Assembly (NCBI GenBank): GCA_910576865.1
Contig: CAJTKE010000006.1
Span: 62,001-126,000 of the forward strand
Length of the DNA stretch: 64,000 nucleotides
Direction of reading: 5' to 3'
Origin: an uncultured Oscillibacter sp.
GTDB lineage: Bacteria; Bacillota; Clostridia; Oscillospirales; Oscillospiraceae
In this document: in pieces, positions 48,044-55,843 of the stretch
How positions within the stretch are numbered: position 1 is the stretch's first letter
How the letters are laid out: the number at the start of each line of letters is the position of its first letter
The notes under the pieces: model-generated
What the model was told of the DNA's origin: nothing
Database searches by the model: none
What the model saw: the letters and a program-made list of their open reading frames with translations, nothing else
Position numbers and translations under genes: made by a program

Positions 48044-50368
48044 TCACTCATTGCCGATCGCCAGATACCTTGCCTTGATGGAGTGCTCCAGGCAGGAGGA
48101 CCGTCCCTTCAGTCGGTTTCCAAGAATTACAAGCCTGTATTTGGCTCTGGAGGCGGCGAGGTACAAAAGGTTGTAGGCGGAGTATTTGATATAGTGCTGG
48201 GAGATGTCGCTGGTCCCCGTGGTCTGCGGCACACGGCCCTCGTCAACGCCAAGGAGGACCGCCGCCTGGAATTCCATCCCGTTGATGTCATAGGGGGACG
48301 CCAGGACATAGCTTCCGGCCGCGATCTTCCCTCCTTCGCCGCGCTGCCCGGCGCCCAGTGAGACAAAGGGGCGTCCTGTCTGGCGGCAGATATCGTTTCT
48401 GCCCTGCTCGGAGTAAAATTTGCTGTCAAAGGCAATGACCACGATATCTCTCGGATTGCACTTCAGAGTTCGGACAATGTCCTGGAGATGCTGATCCAGA
48501 GAGACCAGCATATCCTCATCGCTGTCATACTCATACAGCGTCGGCACCGCGCTTTTCGCCTCGTCATCCGGAAGGAAGTCGCTGTATGTTTCGTGATAGG
48601 GATCGGAAAAACCCTTTTGGAACATTTTCACGCCGGATACCGCGATGGACATGCAGAAGTCGGTGATCTGAGGGGAATTCCGGAAAACCGTGTGATATTT
48701 TTTCCTGACGGGTTCGCCAAAAGCGTGCTCGCTGTAATCCGCGCTGATATCTCCCCGGTCACCGACCGCCTGACTGTAGTCCAGGGCGAAGCAAATGGGA
48801 ATATCCTCCTGCTGCAGGTCCTTTGTAAGGAAGTGGAACACGCTTTGCTCGTTGATGTTGAACAGGTGCATCTCATCGACAAAAATGTAGTCAAAACCGG
48901 ACTCAGATCGCTCTCTGCGCCAGATCGGGGCGTTCAGCCGCGCCATCGCCTCCATGACAACATCGTCAACATCGAACGAGCCATCGGCTTTCAGCTCATC
49001 CTGATAGGCGCAGAACAGGGAAAAGACCAGCTCCTTGTCTTTTTTTGTCTTGCAGGGCAGGCCGTTGGCAATGGGAGGAATCTCGTAATATTTGTCAATG
49101 GTGCTGTCCGTACGTCCCTTGATCTGCACGCTGAACTCGTGCTGGAGCATACTGTACAATACGCCGGGCGCTGTTTTTTTCGCGTCAAACATATCGCGCA
49201 TCTCGGAAGAAATCAGGGGAAGGAAGGTGCGCACCTTGTTGATCATGTCCGGCCTGGTCAGGACATTTTCCACCAGCATCAGCTGAAATGTCTTGGCGTC
49301 TCCCGCGTCCCGTTCCACCAGCGAAGTCAAGGGGATCGACGCGAAGTTGGCGCAATAATCCGACAAGGTGATGAACTCGATGTACTGGGGAGAATTTGAG
49401 TCCAGATACTGAGCACTGTTCGGGTACTTCCGGAACGTGTCGAGATTCCTCTGGAATGTGGACTGGCTGTGGGCGAAGAAAGCCACCCTGAAGGGAAGGC
49501 CGCGTTTTCTGTGGTCTTCCAGCAGCTTGTATGCCCGCATGATCATGGACATGGTCTTGCCCGTGCCGGCGGCGCCGTCAACCCGCAGGGGGGACTTCAA
49601 TTCGGGATGATCCACAACTTCCCTTTGCAGATTCGTCAAACTCCGGTATTGGTTTTCAAACGGCCAATAGATAAAGTCTTCCCTCCCAACTTCCTGCGTG
49701 GTGGTGACGGAGCACAGGGCCTCACTTTTGCTGTCGTCACGGGGCAAAGCGCCTGTCCCGTTCAGCCGTTCACGCAGTTCATGGCGTTTCGAGTTGAACA
49801 ATCTCCCCGCGGCTTTCAGTACCGAGGTACTCACGGGCTCGTCTTCCTGCGGGGGGTCCTCACAATTGTATTTATACGCCAGAAGAGGAAAATCTATACT
49901 TCTTTTTTCAAGCTGAAGGGTGCTTTTGGACCGTTCGATCACCAGACGGCGGGGATCCGGGTATGTAAAGGGAAACAGAATGGATTTTGAGCCGTGGACG
50001 CGCTCGGAAACGGAAAACGGATGCCGGTTCCAGATTTTCAAGGCTGTGCGGAAGGCTTTTTGAAAGACGAACAGCAGCGTGGAGTCATTTTCCGCAAGAA
50101 TATCGCCGCACGCCGTCAGATCGAAGCAGAAGACCGTTTCTCCCGCATCAGGGGCTCCCTTCCGGTCCGCCTCAGGCTTTTTCCCGCAGAAAATGATGCC
50201 GCTTTCACAGTATTCGACTGCCGTATCCTCAAAAATCTCCGTGCTGAGCTTTCCTCGGATATGTTCCACCAGATGCTGCCCCTGAGCATACTCTATGCTC
50301 TGCAGGGTTCTTTTGTTGACATAGGTAAAAATCGCGTTGGAGTCAAACAGTAAAAATTTGCACGTCAT
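48044..50368 (-). CDS. SF1 (UvrD/Rep-like) helicase with unknown N-terminal domain
   Basis: A 774-aa protein. Residues 1-235 form an uncharacterised region. From 240 the SF1 motifs appear in order: Walker A DGAAGTGKT (264-272), motif II VDEMH (497-501), motif III CFALDYSQAVGD (about 526), motif IV FRNSPQIT (about 562), motif V GMEFQAAVLLGVDEGRVP (697-714), motif VI LYLAASRAKYRLVILG (735-750). All catalytic residues look intact. There is no RecB-type nuclease motif that I can see. It is encoded 15 bp after a 273-aa unknown gene. GC content is clearly lower than in the flanks, and a serine-recombinase scrap lies upstream, so it was probably acquired. The layout resembles two-gene anti-phage systems with a helicase subunit (as in Gabija); that role is inference. 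Confidence 0.8.
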   Translation of the reverse strand: MTCKFLLFDSNAIFTYVNKRTLQSIEYAQGQHLVEHIRGKLSTEIFEDTAVEYCESGIIFCGKKPEADRKGAPDAGETVFCFDLTACGDILAENDSTLLFVFQKAFRTALKIWNRHPFSVSERVHGSKSILFPFTYPDPRRLVIERSKSTLQLEKRSIDFPLLAYKYNCEDPPQEDEPVSTSVLKAAGRLFNSKRHELRERLNGTGALPRDDSKSEALCSVTTTQEVGREDFIYWPFENQYRSLTNLQREVVDHPELKSPLRVDGAAGTGKTMSMIMRAYKLLEDHRKRGLPFRVAFFAHSQSTFQRNLDTFRKYPNSAQYLDSNSPQYIEFITLSDYCANFASIPLTSLVERDAGDAKTFQLMLVENVLTRPDMINKVRTFLPLISSEMRDMFDAKKTAPGVLYSMLQHEFSVQIKGRTDSTIDKYYEIPPIANGLPCKTKKDKELVFSLFCAYQDELKADGSFDVDDVVMEAMARLNAPIWRRERSESGFDYIFVDEMHLFNINEQSVFHFLTKDLQQEDIPICFALDYSQAVGDRGDISADYSEHAFGEPVRKKYHTVFRNSPQITDFCMSIAVSGVKMFQKGFSDPYHETYSDFLPDDEAKSAVPTLYEYDSDEDMLVSLDQHLQDIVRTLKCNPRDIVVIAFDSKFYSEQGRNDICRQTGRPFVSLGAGQRGEGGKIAAGSYVLASPYDINGMEFQAAVLLGVDEGRVPQTTGTSDISQHYIKYSAYNLLYLAASRAKYRLVILGNRLKGRSSCLEHSIKARYLAIGNE

Positions 50369-50383
50369 GTTCAGACACTCCCT

Positions 50384-51205
50384 TCAGACGCTTTGGAGAA
50401 GCTTCTCGTAGTCCCGGTTGGTGGCTCCATCCAATCCGATTCTGGAAAAATCCCGCGCGAATCGCTGCATCAGGTGTTCGCGCCAGGGAGAAATGATCTC
50501 CCCCTCAATTCCCACAAAATCCTCCCTGCCCTCCAGCCAGAACTGAGCGCACAGCCGGGCGGATTCTTCCGAGTTCTCTCTGGCGAGAAGCAGGTTGTCA
50601 ATGCCGCGTCCAACAATCTGTTTGGCATCGTACATGGAAATTGCCCCTATCTCCTGCAGATCCACCATCAGGCCTTCATCCTTCCGGGTATCGCTTTTCA
50701 GATACGCGGCCTTTGGCAGATAAAAAAAGTGAAATCGCTTCTCCGCCCCGATTTCAGTCAAAAAGGTCAGAGCCGGCTTCCTGTCCTGCTGAATGATCAG
50801 CCGCCGGGCTTCATCGTCCATACCGGGCCGGCAGTAATCGGCATATGACTGATACACCCTCTTGAATTTATCCTGATCGCTTTCCTTCTCGAGCGTGCCC
50901 TCTATCACCGCGTATACGTCCTCCGGAGCAAAATTCCGAATCGCGTTCGCGTCCAGGGAGAACTTGCGGCACATGTCCTCGACGGGCTTGAACAAATTCT
51001 CGATCTTTGTGTCATAGACCTGATGATAGGCGTATTCGGTGCAGAACCACCGCCTGGCATCGACGCCAATCAAAAAACAGAGCTTTGCCACCTTGTCATT
51101 GGAGATGTCACAGCTTGCGGTGATCACAATTCCGTAGCACGGTATTCCGGGATACTTGTCAGAACGCAGTCCAAATAATACCGTTCCCTGATCCAGTCCC
51201 TTCAA
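50384..51205 (-). CDS. Unknown partner of the SF1 helicase, with ITxSCDI-type motif
   Basis: A 273-aa protein starting with TTG at 51205, after GGGGAGGGG. Early in the protein is GIVITASCDISNDKVAKLCF (residues about 25-44). A hydrophobic strand followed by T-x-S-C-D is a pattern I associate with uncharacterised proteins encoded near defence ATPases, but I cannot name a family. Further features are an acidic middle part and FHFFYLPKAAYLKSD, LMVDLQEIGAISMYDAKQIV. No signal peptide or membrane segment. The helicase gene starts 15 bp after its stop, so the two form one operon, probably one system. The Cys-Asp pair could be catalytic or metal-binding. Confidence 0.65.
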   Translation of the reverse strand: MKGLDQGTVLFGLRSDKYPGIPCYGIVITASCDISNDKVAKLCFLIGVDARRWFCTEYAYHQVYDTKIENLFKPVEDMCRKFSLDANAIRNFAPEDVYAVIEGTLEKESDQDKFKRVYQSYADYCRPGMDDEARRLIIQQDRKPALTFLTEIGAEKRFHFFYLPKAAYLKSDTRKDEGLMVDLQEIGAISMYDAKQIVGRGIDNLLLARENSEESARLCAQFWLEGREDFVGIEGEIISPWREHLMQRFARDFSRIGLDGATNRDYEKLLQSV

Positions 51206-51225
51206 ATTGGTCCCCTCCCCGAAAT

Positions 51226-51336
51226 TTATATATGGTTAATATGACCGTAACCGACGGTTGAGGTTTTGGCAATGGTTCCGCTTTGAAAGCTCCTTTGAAG
51301 TCCGGCCCGAATCCGCTCGCTTTTTGTCAGTTCCAT
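51226..51336 (-). pseudogene. Serine recombinase fragment
   Basis: A 36-codon frame with a GGGAGGA site. The sequence MELTKSERIRAGLQRSFQSG, then TIAKTSTVGYG, resembles the segment after the catalytic domain in large serine recombinases (S.RIKAGLQ..FQ.G......YGY). All other parts are missing. It lies directly in front of the helicase operon and suggests the island came with, or inserted into, a recombinase-bearing element. Confidence 0.45.
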
Positions 51337-51436
51337 GGTAACATATTCCTCCCGGAATTTCAATTGCGAGATGAAAGAAAGCACAGCCCCGAAAGGCTGT
51401 GCCGGATTCCGAGAAGATATCTGCCGATGGCGGCGG

Positions 51437-52324
51437 TCAGTTTGATGAGGAATACTCAAAGCTGGCATTGGAATCCGTGTGCTGGAACAGGAGGTCCTTC
51501 CCGTGCCAGAAGTGATACCGTACTTCCGCGCAAAGGCTTTCGTGGATGGCGCGCTCCATTCGACCCTCTGTCGGAGCGCGGAGGAGCTGTCTTCGCTCGT
51601 TCAGCAGCTCTGCCTCCAGACGGTATTTTCCCTGACGGATCACCGCGCCGGAGGGGGACCACTCCTCGATTCTGGCGCCCAGCCAGGTGGCCAGCCGGTA
51701 TTCCAGCCCGTCGTGAAAGACGGAACAGATACAGCCGGTAAAGCCTCCTGCCGGCAGGGGGATGGTTGCCGCCGCAAGCATCAGGCTGCCGCGTGCCGGG
51801 CCTCCCCAAAGACACTGGGTCCAGAGGTACCTGTCGGGAAAGGAGCGGCCCCGGTCCGTCTCGATATACCCGCTGCCGTTGGAAAAGTCCATACGCTCGC
51901 CATTCAGCTCCAGCGTTCCGCTCAGAGAATGGCCCATGCTGATGACGCCATGGGAGCACTGCATCCCCGCGAAAAACCGGAACGGCCCCATGATGTCGGA
52001 CCGCAACGCGGTGAACGGGCCGTAGCGCAAGGCGCCGCGGAGAGAAAGGCTGTCCTGCCGGACGTGGAGGTCGATCCCATGGCTGTCGAAGCGGGACTGC
52101 CCGACCTGGACCTGGAAGGGCTGACGGGAGACCTGCAATTGTGACTCCGGGTACTCCAGCCACCATGACCTGTCGTTTGAAATGACCTGAAGGGAGGCGG
52201 CGCGGACTCCCTCGCTGTCGGTATGGAGCGCGGGAATCAGCGCGAGGGCCTGTCCCTGCGGATTCTGGTGCTTGAAATACCAGCCCTCGAAACAGGGCCG
52301 GCCGCCGCCGTGGAAAAAGTTCAT
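51437..52324 (-). CDS. Tocopherol-cyclase-like family protein
   Basis: A 295-aa protein with the family's opening FEGWYFKHQ (residues about 12-20), the mid motif SMGHSLSGTLELNGERMDFS, GYIETDRGRSFPDRYLWTQC, and the ending RYHFWHGKDLLFQHTDSNASFEY. Plant tocopherol cyclase closes the chromanol ring of vitamin E. The bacterial relatives of this length in anaerobes have no known substrate and the name should not be taken literally. GGGGTGAT lies before the ATG. It stands alone, with no signal peptide. Confidence 0.82.
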   Translation of the reverse strand: MNFFHGGGRPCFEGWYFKHQNPQGQALALIPALHTDSEGVRAASLQVISNDRSWWLEYPESQLQVSRQPFQVQVGQSRFDSHGIDLHVRQDSLSLRGALRYGPFTALRSDIMGPFRFFAGMQCSHGVISMGHSLSGTLELNGERMDFSNGSGYIETDRGRSFPDRYLWTQCLWGGPARGSLMLAAATIPLPAGGFTGCICSVFHDGLEYRLATWLGARIEEWSPSGAVIRQGKYRLEAELLNERRQLLRAPTEGRMERAIHESLCAEVRYHFWHGKDLLFQHTDSNASFEYSSSN

Positions 52325-52515
52325 GAATTGATCACCCCGGACTCAGTTTATCCTGCATCCGGGGATTTTATATGGGGCGGCCCTCAACTCAGCGGCGGCT
52401 CGGGCCCCCGGAGCCGCCGCCGGAGAGGCACCGCGCGGTTTCCCTCCGGCGAGGAACGGCGGAATCGACGGTCCGGCCGTGTGATTTTATCACTGTATTC
52501 GTCAGCCGATCCCGC

Positions 52516-52521
52516 TATAAT
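52516..52521 (+). promoter_or_regulatory. -10 box of the ferredoxin/CoADR operon
   Basis: TATAAT 29 bp before the first ATG. The -35 is weak (TGTATT region). Control may lie with the Crp/Fnr protein encoded at the end of the operon, but I see no convincing Fnr palindrome. Confidence 0.5.
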
Positions 52522-52549
52522 GGTCTTATCAACTCTTGGAGGTCATCCT

Positions 52550-52756
52550 ATGAAAACAAGGATAAAGCGGCGGGCCGTTGTAAACGGGGACGCCTGCGTC
52601 GCCTGTGGATGCTGCATGAAGGTGTGTCCCCTGTCCGCCATTCAGGTCCGGCACGGAGTCCGGGCGGTCGTGGACCCGGAGCGCTGCGTAGGCTGCGGCA
52701 AATGCGCGAAGGAGTGCCCCGCCTCCGTCATTGAGATTCAGGAGGTGCAGGTGTGA
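52550..52756 (+). CDS. Two-cluster 4Fe-4S ferredoxin
   Basis: A 68-aa protein with two CxxCxxCxxxC motifs, CVACGCCMKVCP (residues about 16-27) and CVGCGKCAKECP (about 46-57), each able to hold one 4Fe-4S cluster. A GGAGG site lies before the ATG, and the next gene's GTG overlaps the stop (GTGTGA). It probably carries electrons between the NapH-like membrane protein and the FAD enzyme of the same operon. Confidence 0.9.
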   Translation: MKTRIKRRAVVNGDACVACGCCMKVCPLSAIQVRHGVRAVVDPERCVGCGKCAKECPASVIEIQEVQV

Positions 52757-53337
52757 AAAAGCGCTGGTATGACTATCTGTGGATCGTGGAACTGATTTAT
52801 ATGTCGCTGGGATTTTTCAACATCCTGTTCGCCTGGCTGGGTCTGTTCTTCTTCTGCATTCCGCTGATCATCTCCCTGGTCCGGGGCACAAAGGGCTACT
52901 GCAACCGCTACTGCGGCCGGGGACAGCTGTTCGGCCTGCTGGGCGGGCGGTTCGGTCTGTCCCGGAAAAAGGATATCCCCCGGTGGATGAAGAGCAAGTG
53001 GTTCCGCTACGGCTTTCTGGCATTCTTTTTCGTCATGTTCTTCCAGATGCTGTGGAATACCTGGCTGGTCTTTGCCGGCGCGCGGGACCTCCGGCAGGTG
53101 GTGACGCTGCTGTGGACCTTCAAGCTCCCCTGGCACCGGGCCTATCACGGCACGTTCTTTTCCCCGGGCGTCGCCCAGTTCGCCTTCGGCTTTTACAGCG
53201 TCATGCTGACCTCCACCGTTCTCGGCCTTGTCACCATGGTCCTGTTCAAGCCCCGCAGCTGGTGCGTCTACTGCCCCATGGGCACCATGACCCAGCTGAT
53301 CTGCAAAGCCAAAAACGGAAAGGATGAGTCAGTATGA
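52753..53337 (+). CDS. NapH/NosR-like 4Fe-4S membrane protein
   Basis: A 194-aa membrane protein with about four helices. Two cysteine groups near membrane boundaries, GYCNRYCGRGQ (about 48-58) and WCVYCPMGTMTQ (about 172-183), resemble the Fe-S sites of NapH, CcoG and NosR polyferredoxins, though each is shorter than usual. The GTG start overlaps the ferredoxin stop by 4 bases, and its own stop overlaps the next ATG. It probably passes electrons between membrane and cytoplasmic partners; the acceptor is unknown. Confidence 0.78.
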   Translation: MKKRWYDYLWIVELIYMSLGFFNILFAWLGLFFFCIPLIISLVRGTKGYCNRYCGRGQLFGLLGGRFGLSRKKDIPRWMKSKWFRYGFLAFFFVMFFQMLWNTWLVFAGARDLRQVVTLLWTFKLPWHRAYHGTFFSPGVAQFAFGFYSVMLTSTVLGLVTMVLFKPRSWCVYCPMGTMTQLICKAKNGKDESV

Positions 53338-55028
53338 AAGTTGTCATCATCGGCGGCGTGGCGGGAGGGGCCACGGCGGCGGCCCGGCTCCGCCGGCTGG
53401 ACGAACAGGCGGAGATCGTGGTCTTTGAGCGCTCCGGCTATGTCTCCTACGCCAACTGCGGCCTGCCCTACTACATCGGCGGGGTCATCGAGGCCCCCGA
53501 GGCCCTGACCCTCCAGACGCCGGAAAGCTTCTACTCCCGATTCCATGTCACCATGAAGGTGCGCCACGAGGTCACGGCCCTCCATCCGGACCGGAAAACC
53601 GTCTCCGTCAAAAACCTGGAGACGGGGGAGGAATTTGAGGAATCCTATGACAAGCTCCTCCTCTCCCCCGGCGCCAAACCCACCCAGCCCCGGCTTCCGG
53701 GAGCGGGCCTGGAGAAGCTGTTCACCCTGCGGACCGTGGAGGACACCTTCCGCATCAAGGACTACATCAGCGCCCATCATCCCCGGTCCGCCGTGCTGGC
53801 GGGGGGCGGCTTCATCGGCCTGGAGCTGGCGGAGAACCTGCGGGAGCTGGGCATGGAGGTCACCATTGTCCAGCGGCCCAGGCAGCTGATGAACCCCTTC
53901 GACCCGGACATGGCCGCCTTCATTCACAGCGAGGTGCGCTCCCACGGAGTGAAGCTGGCCCTGGGGCGGACCGTGGAGGGCTTTGAGGAGAAGGACGGCG
54001 GCGTGGACGTGCTGCTGAAGGACAGCGCCCCCCTCCACGCCGACATGGTGGTGCTGGCCATCGGGGTCACCCCGGACACCGCCCTGGCCGGGGAGGCCGG
54101 GCTGGAGCTGGGCCTCAAGGGCGGCATCGTGGTCAACGACCGGATGGAGACCTCCATCCCGGATATCTACGCCGTGGGGGACGCGGTCCAGGTGAAGCAC
54201 GCCGTCACGGGGCAGGACGTCCTGCTCTCCCTGGCGGGTCCCGCCAACAAGCAGGGCCGCATCGCGGCGGACAACATCTGCGGCGGGGACAGCCGCTATC
54301 TCGGAAGCCAGGGAAGCTCCGTCCTGAAGGTCTTCGGCCTGACGGCGGCTTCCACCGGCGTCAACGAGACCAACGCGAAAAAGGCGGGCCTGGACGCGGA
54401 CGCGGTGGTCCTGTCGCCCATGAGCCACGCGGGCTACTACCCCGGCGGCAGGGTCATGACCATGAAGGTGGTCTTTGAAAAGGGCACGTACCGCCTCCTG
54501 GGGGCCCAGATCGTGGGCTATGAGGGCGTGGACAAACGGATCGACGTGCTGGCCGCGGCCATCCACGCCGGATTGACCGCCATCCAGCTGAAGGACCTGG
54601 ACCTCGCCTACGCGCCGCCCTACTCCTCCGCCAAGGACCCTGTGAACATGGCGGGCTTCATGGTTGAGAATATCGCCAGGGGGGTGGTGAAGCAGTTTCG
54701 TCTCGAAGACGTGGCCGGCCTGCCCCGGGACGGCAGCGTGACGCTGCTGGACGCCCGGACGCCCCAGGAGTACGCGGGCGGTCATATCGAGGGCTTCCGG
54801 AACATCCCCGTGGACGAACTGCGGGAGCGGCTGGGGGAGATCGAGCCCGGCAAGCCGGTGTACGTCATTTGCCAGAGCGGCCTGCGGAGCTACATCGCCT
54901 GCCGCGTCCTGGCCGGGCACGGTTATGAGACCTGTAATTTCTCCGGCGGCTTCCGGTTTTATGACGCGGTGGTCAACGATCGCCGTCTGATCGAATCGGC
55001 GACGGCCTGTGGCATGGATCAATCATAA
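53334..55028 (+). CDS. CoA-disulfide reductase-like FAD enzyme with C-terminal rhodanese
   Basis: A 564-aa fusion. Residues about 1-450 form a pyridine-nucleotide-disulfide oxidoreductase of the CoADR/Nox group: the FAD motif GGVAGGATAAARLRRL (7-22), active-site Cys42 in SYANCGLPYYIGG, and the second Rossmann motif GGGFIGLELAENLRELG (about 157-173). Residues about 470-560 are a rhodanese domain with Cys in VICQSGLRSY. CoADR-rhodanese proteins reduce CoA disulfide, persulfides or polysulfide with NAD(P)H. It overlaps the NapH-like gene, so a redox operon acting on sulfur species is likely. A Crp/Fnr gene faces it. Confidence 0.9.
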   Translation: MKVVIIGGVAGGATAAARLRRLDEQAEIVVFERSGYVSYANCGLPYYIGGVIEAPEALTLQTPESFYSRFHVTMKVRHEVTALHPDRKTVSVKNLETGEEFEESYDKLLLSPGAKPTQPRLPGAGLEKLFTLRTVEDTFRIKDYISAHHPRSAVLAGGGFIGLELAENLRELGMEVTIVQRPRQLMNPFDPDMAAFIHSEVRSHGVKLALGRTVEGFEEKDGGVDVLLKDSAPLHADMVVLAIGVTPDTALAGEAGLELGLKGGIVVNDRMETSIPDIYAVGDAVQVKHAVTGQDVLLSLAGPANKQGRIAADNICGGDSRYLGSQGSSVLKVFGLTAASTGVNETNAKKAGLDADAVVLSPMSHAGYYPGGRVMTMKVVFEKGTYRLLGAQIVGYEGVDKRIDVLAAAIHAGLTAIQLKDLDLAYAPPYSSAKDPVNMAGFMVENIARGVVKQFRLEDVAGLPRDGSVTLLDARTPQEYAGGHIEGFRNIPVDELRERLGEIEPGKPVYVICQSGLRSYIACRVLAGHGYETCNFSGGFRFYDAVVNDRRLIESATACGMDQS

Positions 55029-55035
55029 AATGAAG

Positions 55036-55065
55036 CGCCGTCAGCCGCAAACGCGGCTGACGGCG
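55036..55065. terminator. Bidirectional terminator, CoADR operon / Crp gene
   Basis: A 13-bp perfect stem CGCCGTCAGCCGC / GCGGCTGACGGCG, loop AAAC, then TTGACTTTC on the plus strand. It lies between convergent genes. Confidence 0.8.
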
Positions 55066-55072
55066 TTGACTT

Positions 55073-55735
55073 TCATGTTCCGCTCAAAGATTCCAGCTTC
55101 GCCCGGTCCGTGAGCTCCACAGCGCCCCGGGACAGCCTCACCATCCCCTCGCCCTGTAAATAGCGGAGCATCCGGGTGACGACCTCCCGGTGGGTCCCCA
55201 GGTGGTTGGCGATGGTCTCGTGGGTGATGGAAAGCCGGTCCGCGCCCTCGATGGCGGACTCCTCCAGCAGGAAGGCGGCCACCCGCCTGTCCATGCTGTT
55301 CCACATGATCTGCTCCACCAGCCACATGACCTCGGAAAACCGGGCGGCCATGATCTCGTTGGTGTAGTTGGCCGCGGCGGCGGACCGCTCCATAAGCCGC
55401 TTGTAGACCTCCGCGGGAATGATCCACAGGTCCGTGTCCTTCTCCGCCGTGATGGTGACGTCGAATTGGATGCTCCGCATCATGCAGGAGGCGGAGAACA
55501 GGCAGAGGTCCCGGTCAAACAGCCGGTAGAGGGTGACCTCCCGCCCCTCCCGGGAGAGAATGAACGCCCGGAGCTGGCCGGATTTCACCAGCAGCAGCCC
55601 GGTGCAGTCCGTACCGCCGCCGTGGAGGACGGTTCCTTTCTTCACGGCGCGGCTGACCAGACTGCCGGAAAGGGTCTCCCGCTGTCCGGGGGTCAGCCGG
55701 TCCCATATGGGGAAGTATTCTGAAAAGTCCATCAT
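55073..55735 (-). CDS. Crp/Fnr family transcriptional regulator
   Basis: A 220-aa regulator with a cyclic-nucleotide-binding-like beta-barrel (about 20-120; VLHGGGTDCTGLLLVKSGQL), a dimer helix, and a winged HTH (about 155-210; SITHETIANHLGTHREVVTR). There is no Fnr-type N-terminal cysteine cluster. Two cysteines in LFSASCMMR sit where related regulators of CoADR/polyferredoxin operons may sense redox or sulfur. The double ATG at 55735/55732 follows CGAGGAG. It faces the CoADR operon and probably controls it. Confidence 0.87.
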   Translation of the reverse strand: MMDFSEYFPIWDRLTPGQRETLSGSLVSRAVKKGTVLHGGGTDCTGLLLVKSGQLRAFILSREGREVTLYRLFDRDLCLFSASCMMRSIQFDVTITAEKDTDLWIIPAEVYKRLMERSAAAANYTNEIMAARFSEVMWLVEQIMWNSMDRRVAAFLLEESAIEGADRLSITHETIANHLGTHREVVTRMLRYLQGEGMVRLSRGAVELTDRAKLESLSGT

Positions 55736-55843
55736 GCTCTCTCCTCGCGTCAGGCCGTATTCAGTATGAAGCCTCCCATGGCACCCCGGCACGCCGCCAT
55801 CCGTTTTTCGATAAAAAGGTTCGAAAAGCGGCTCCGCTTCAAC

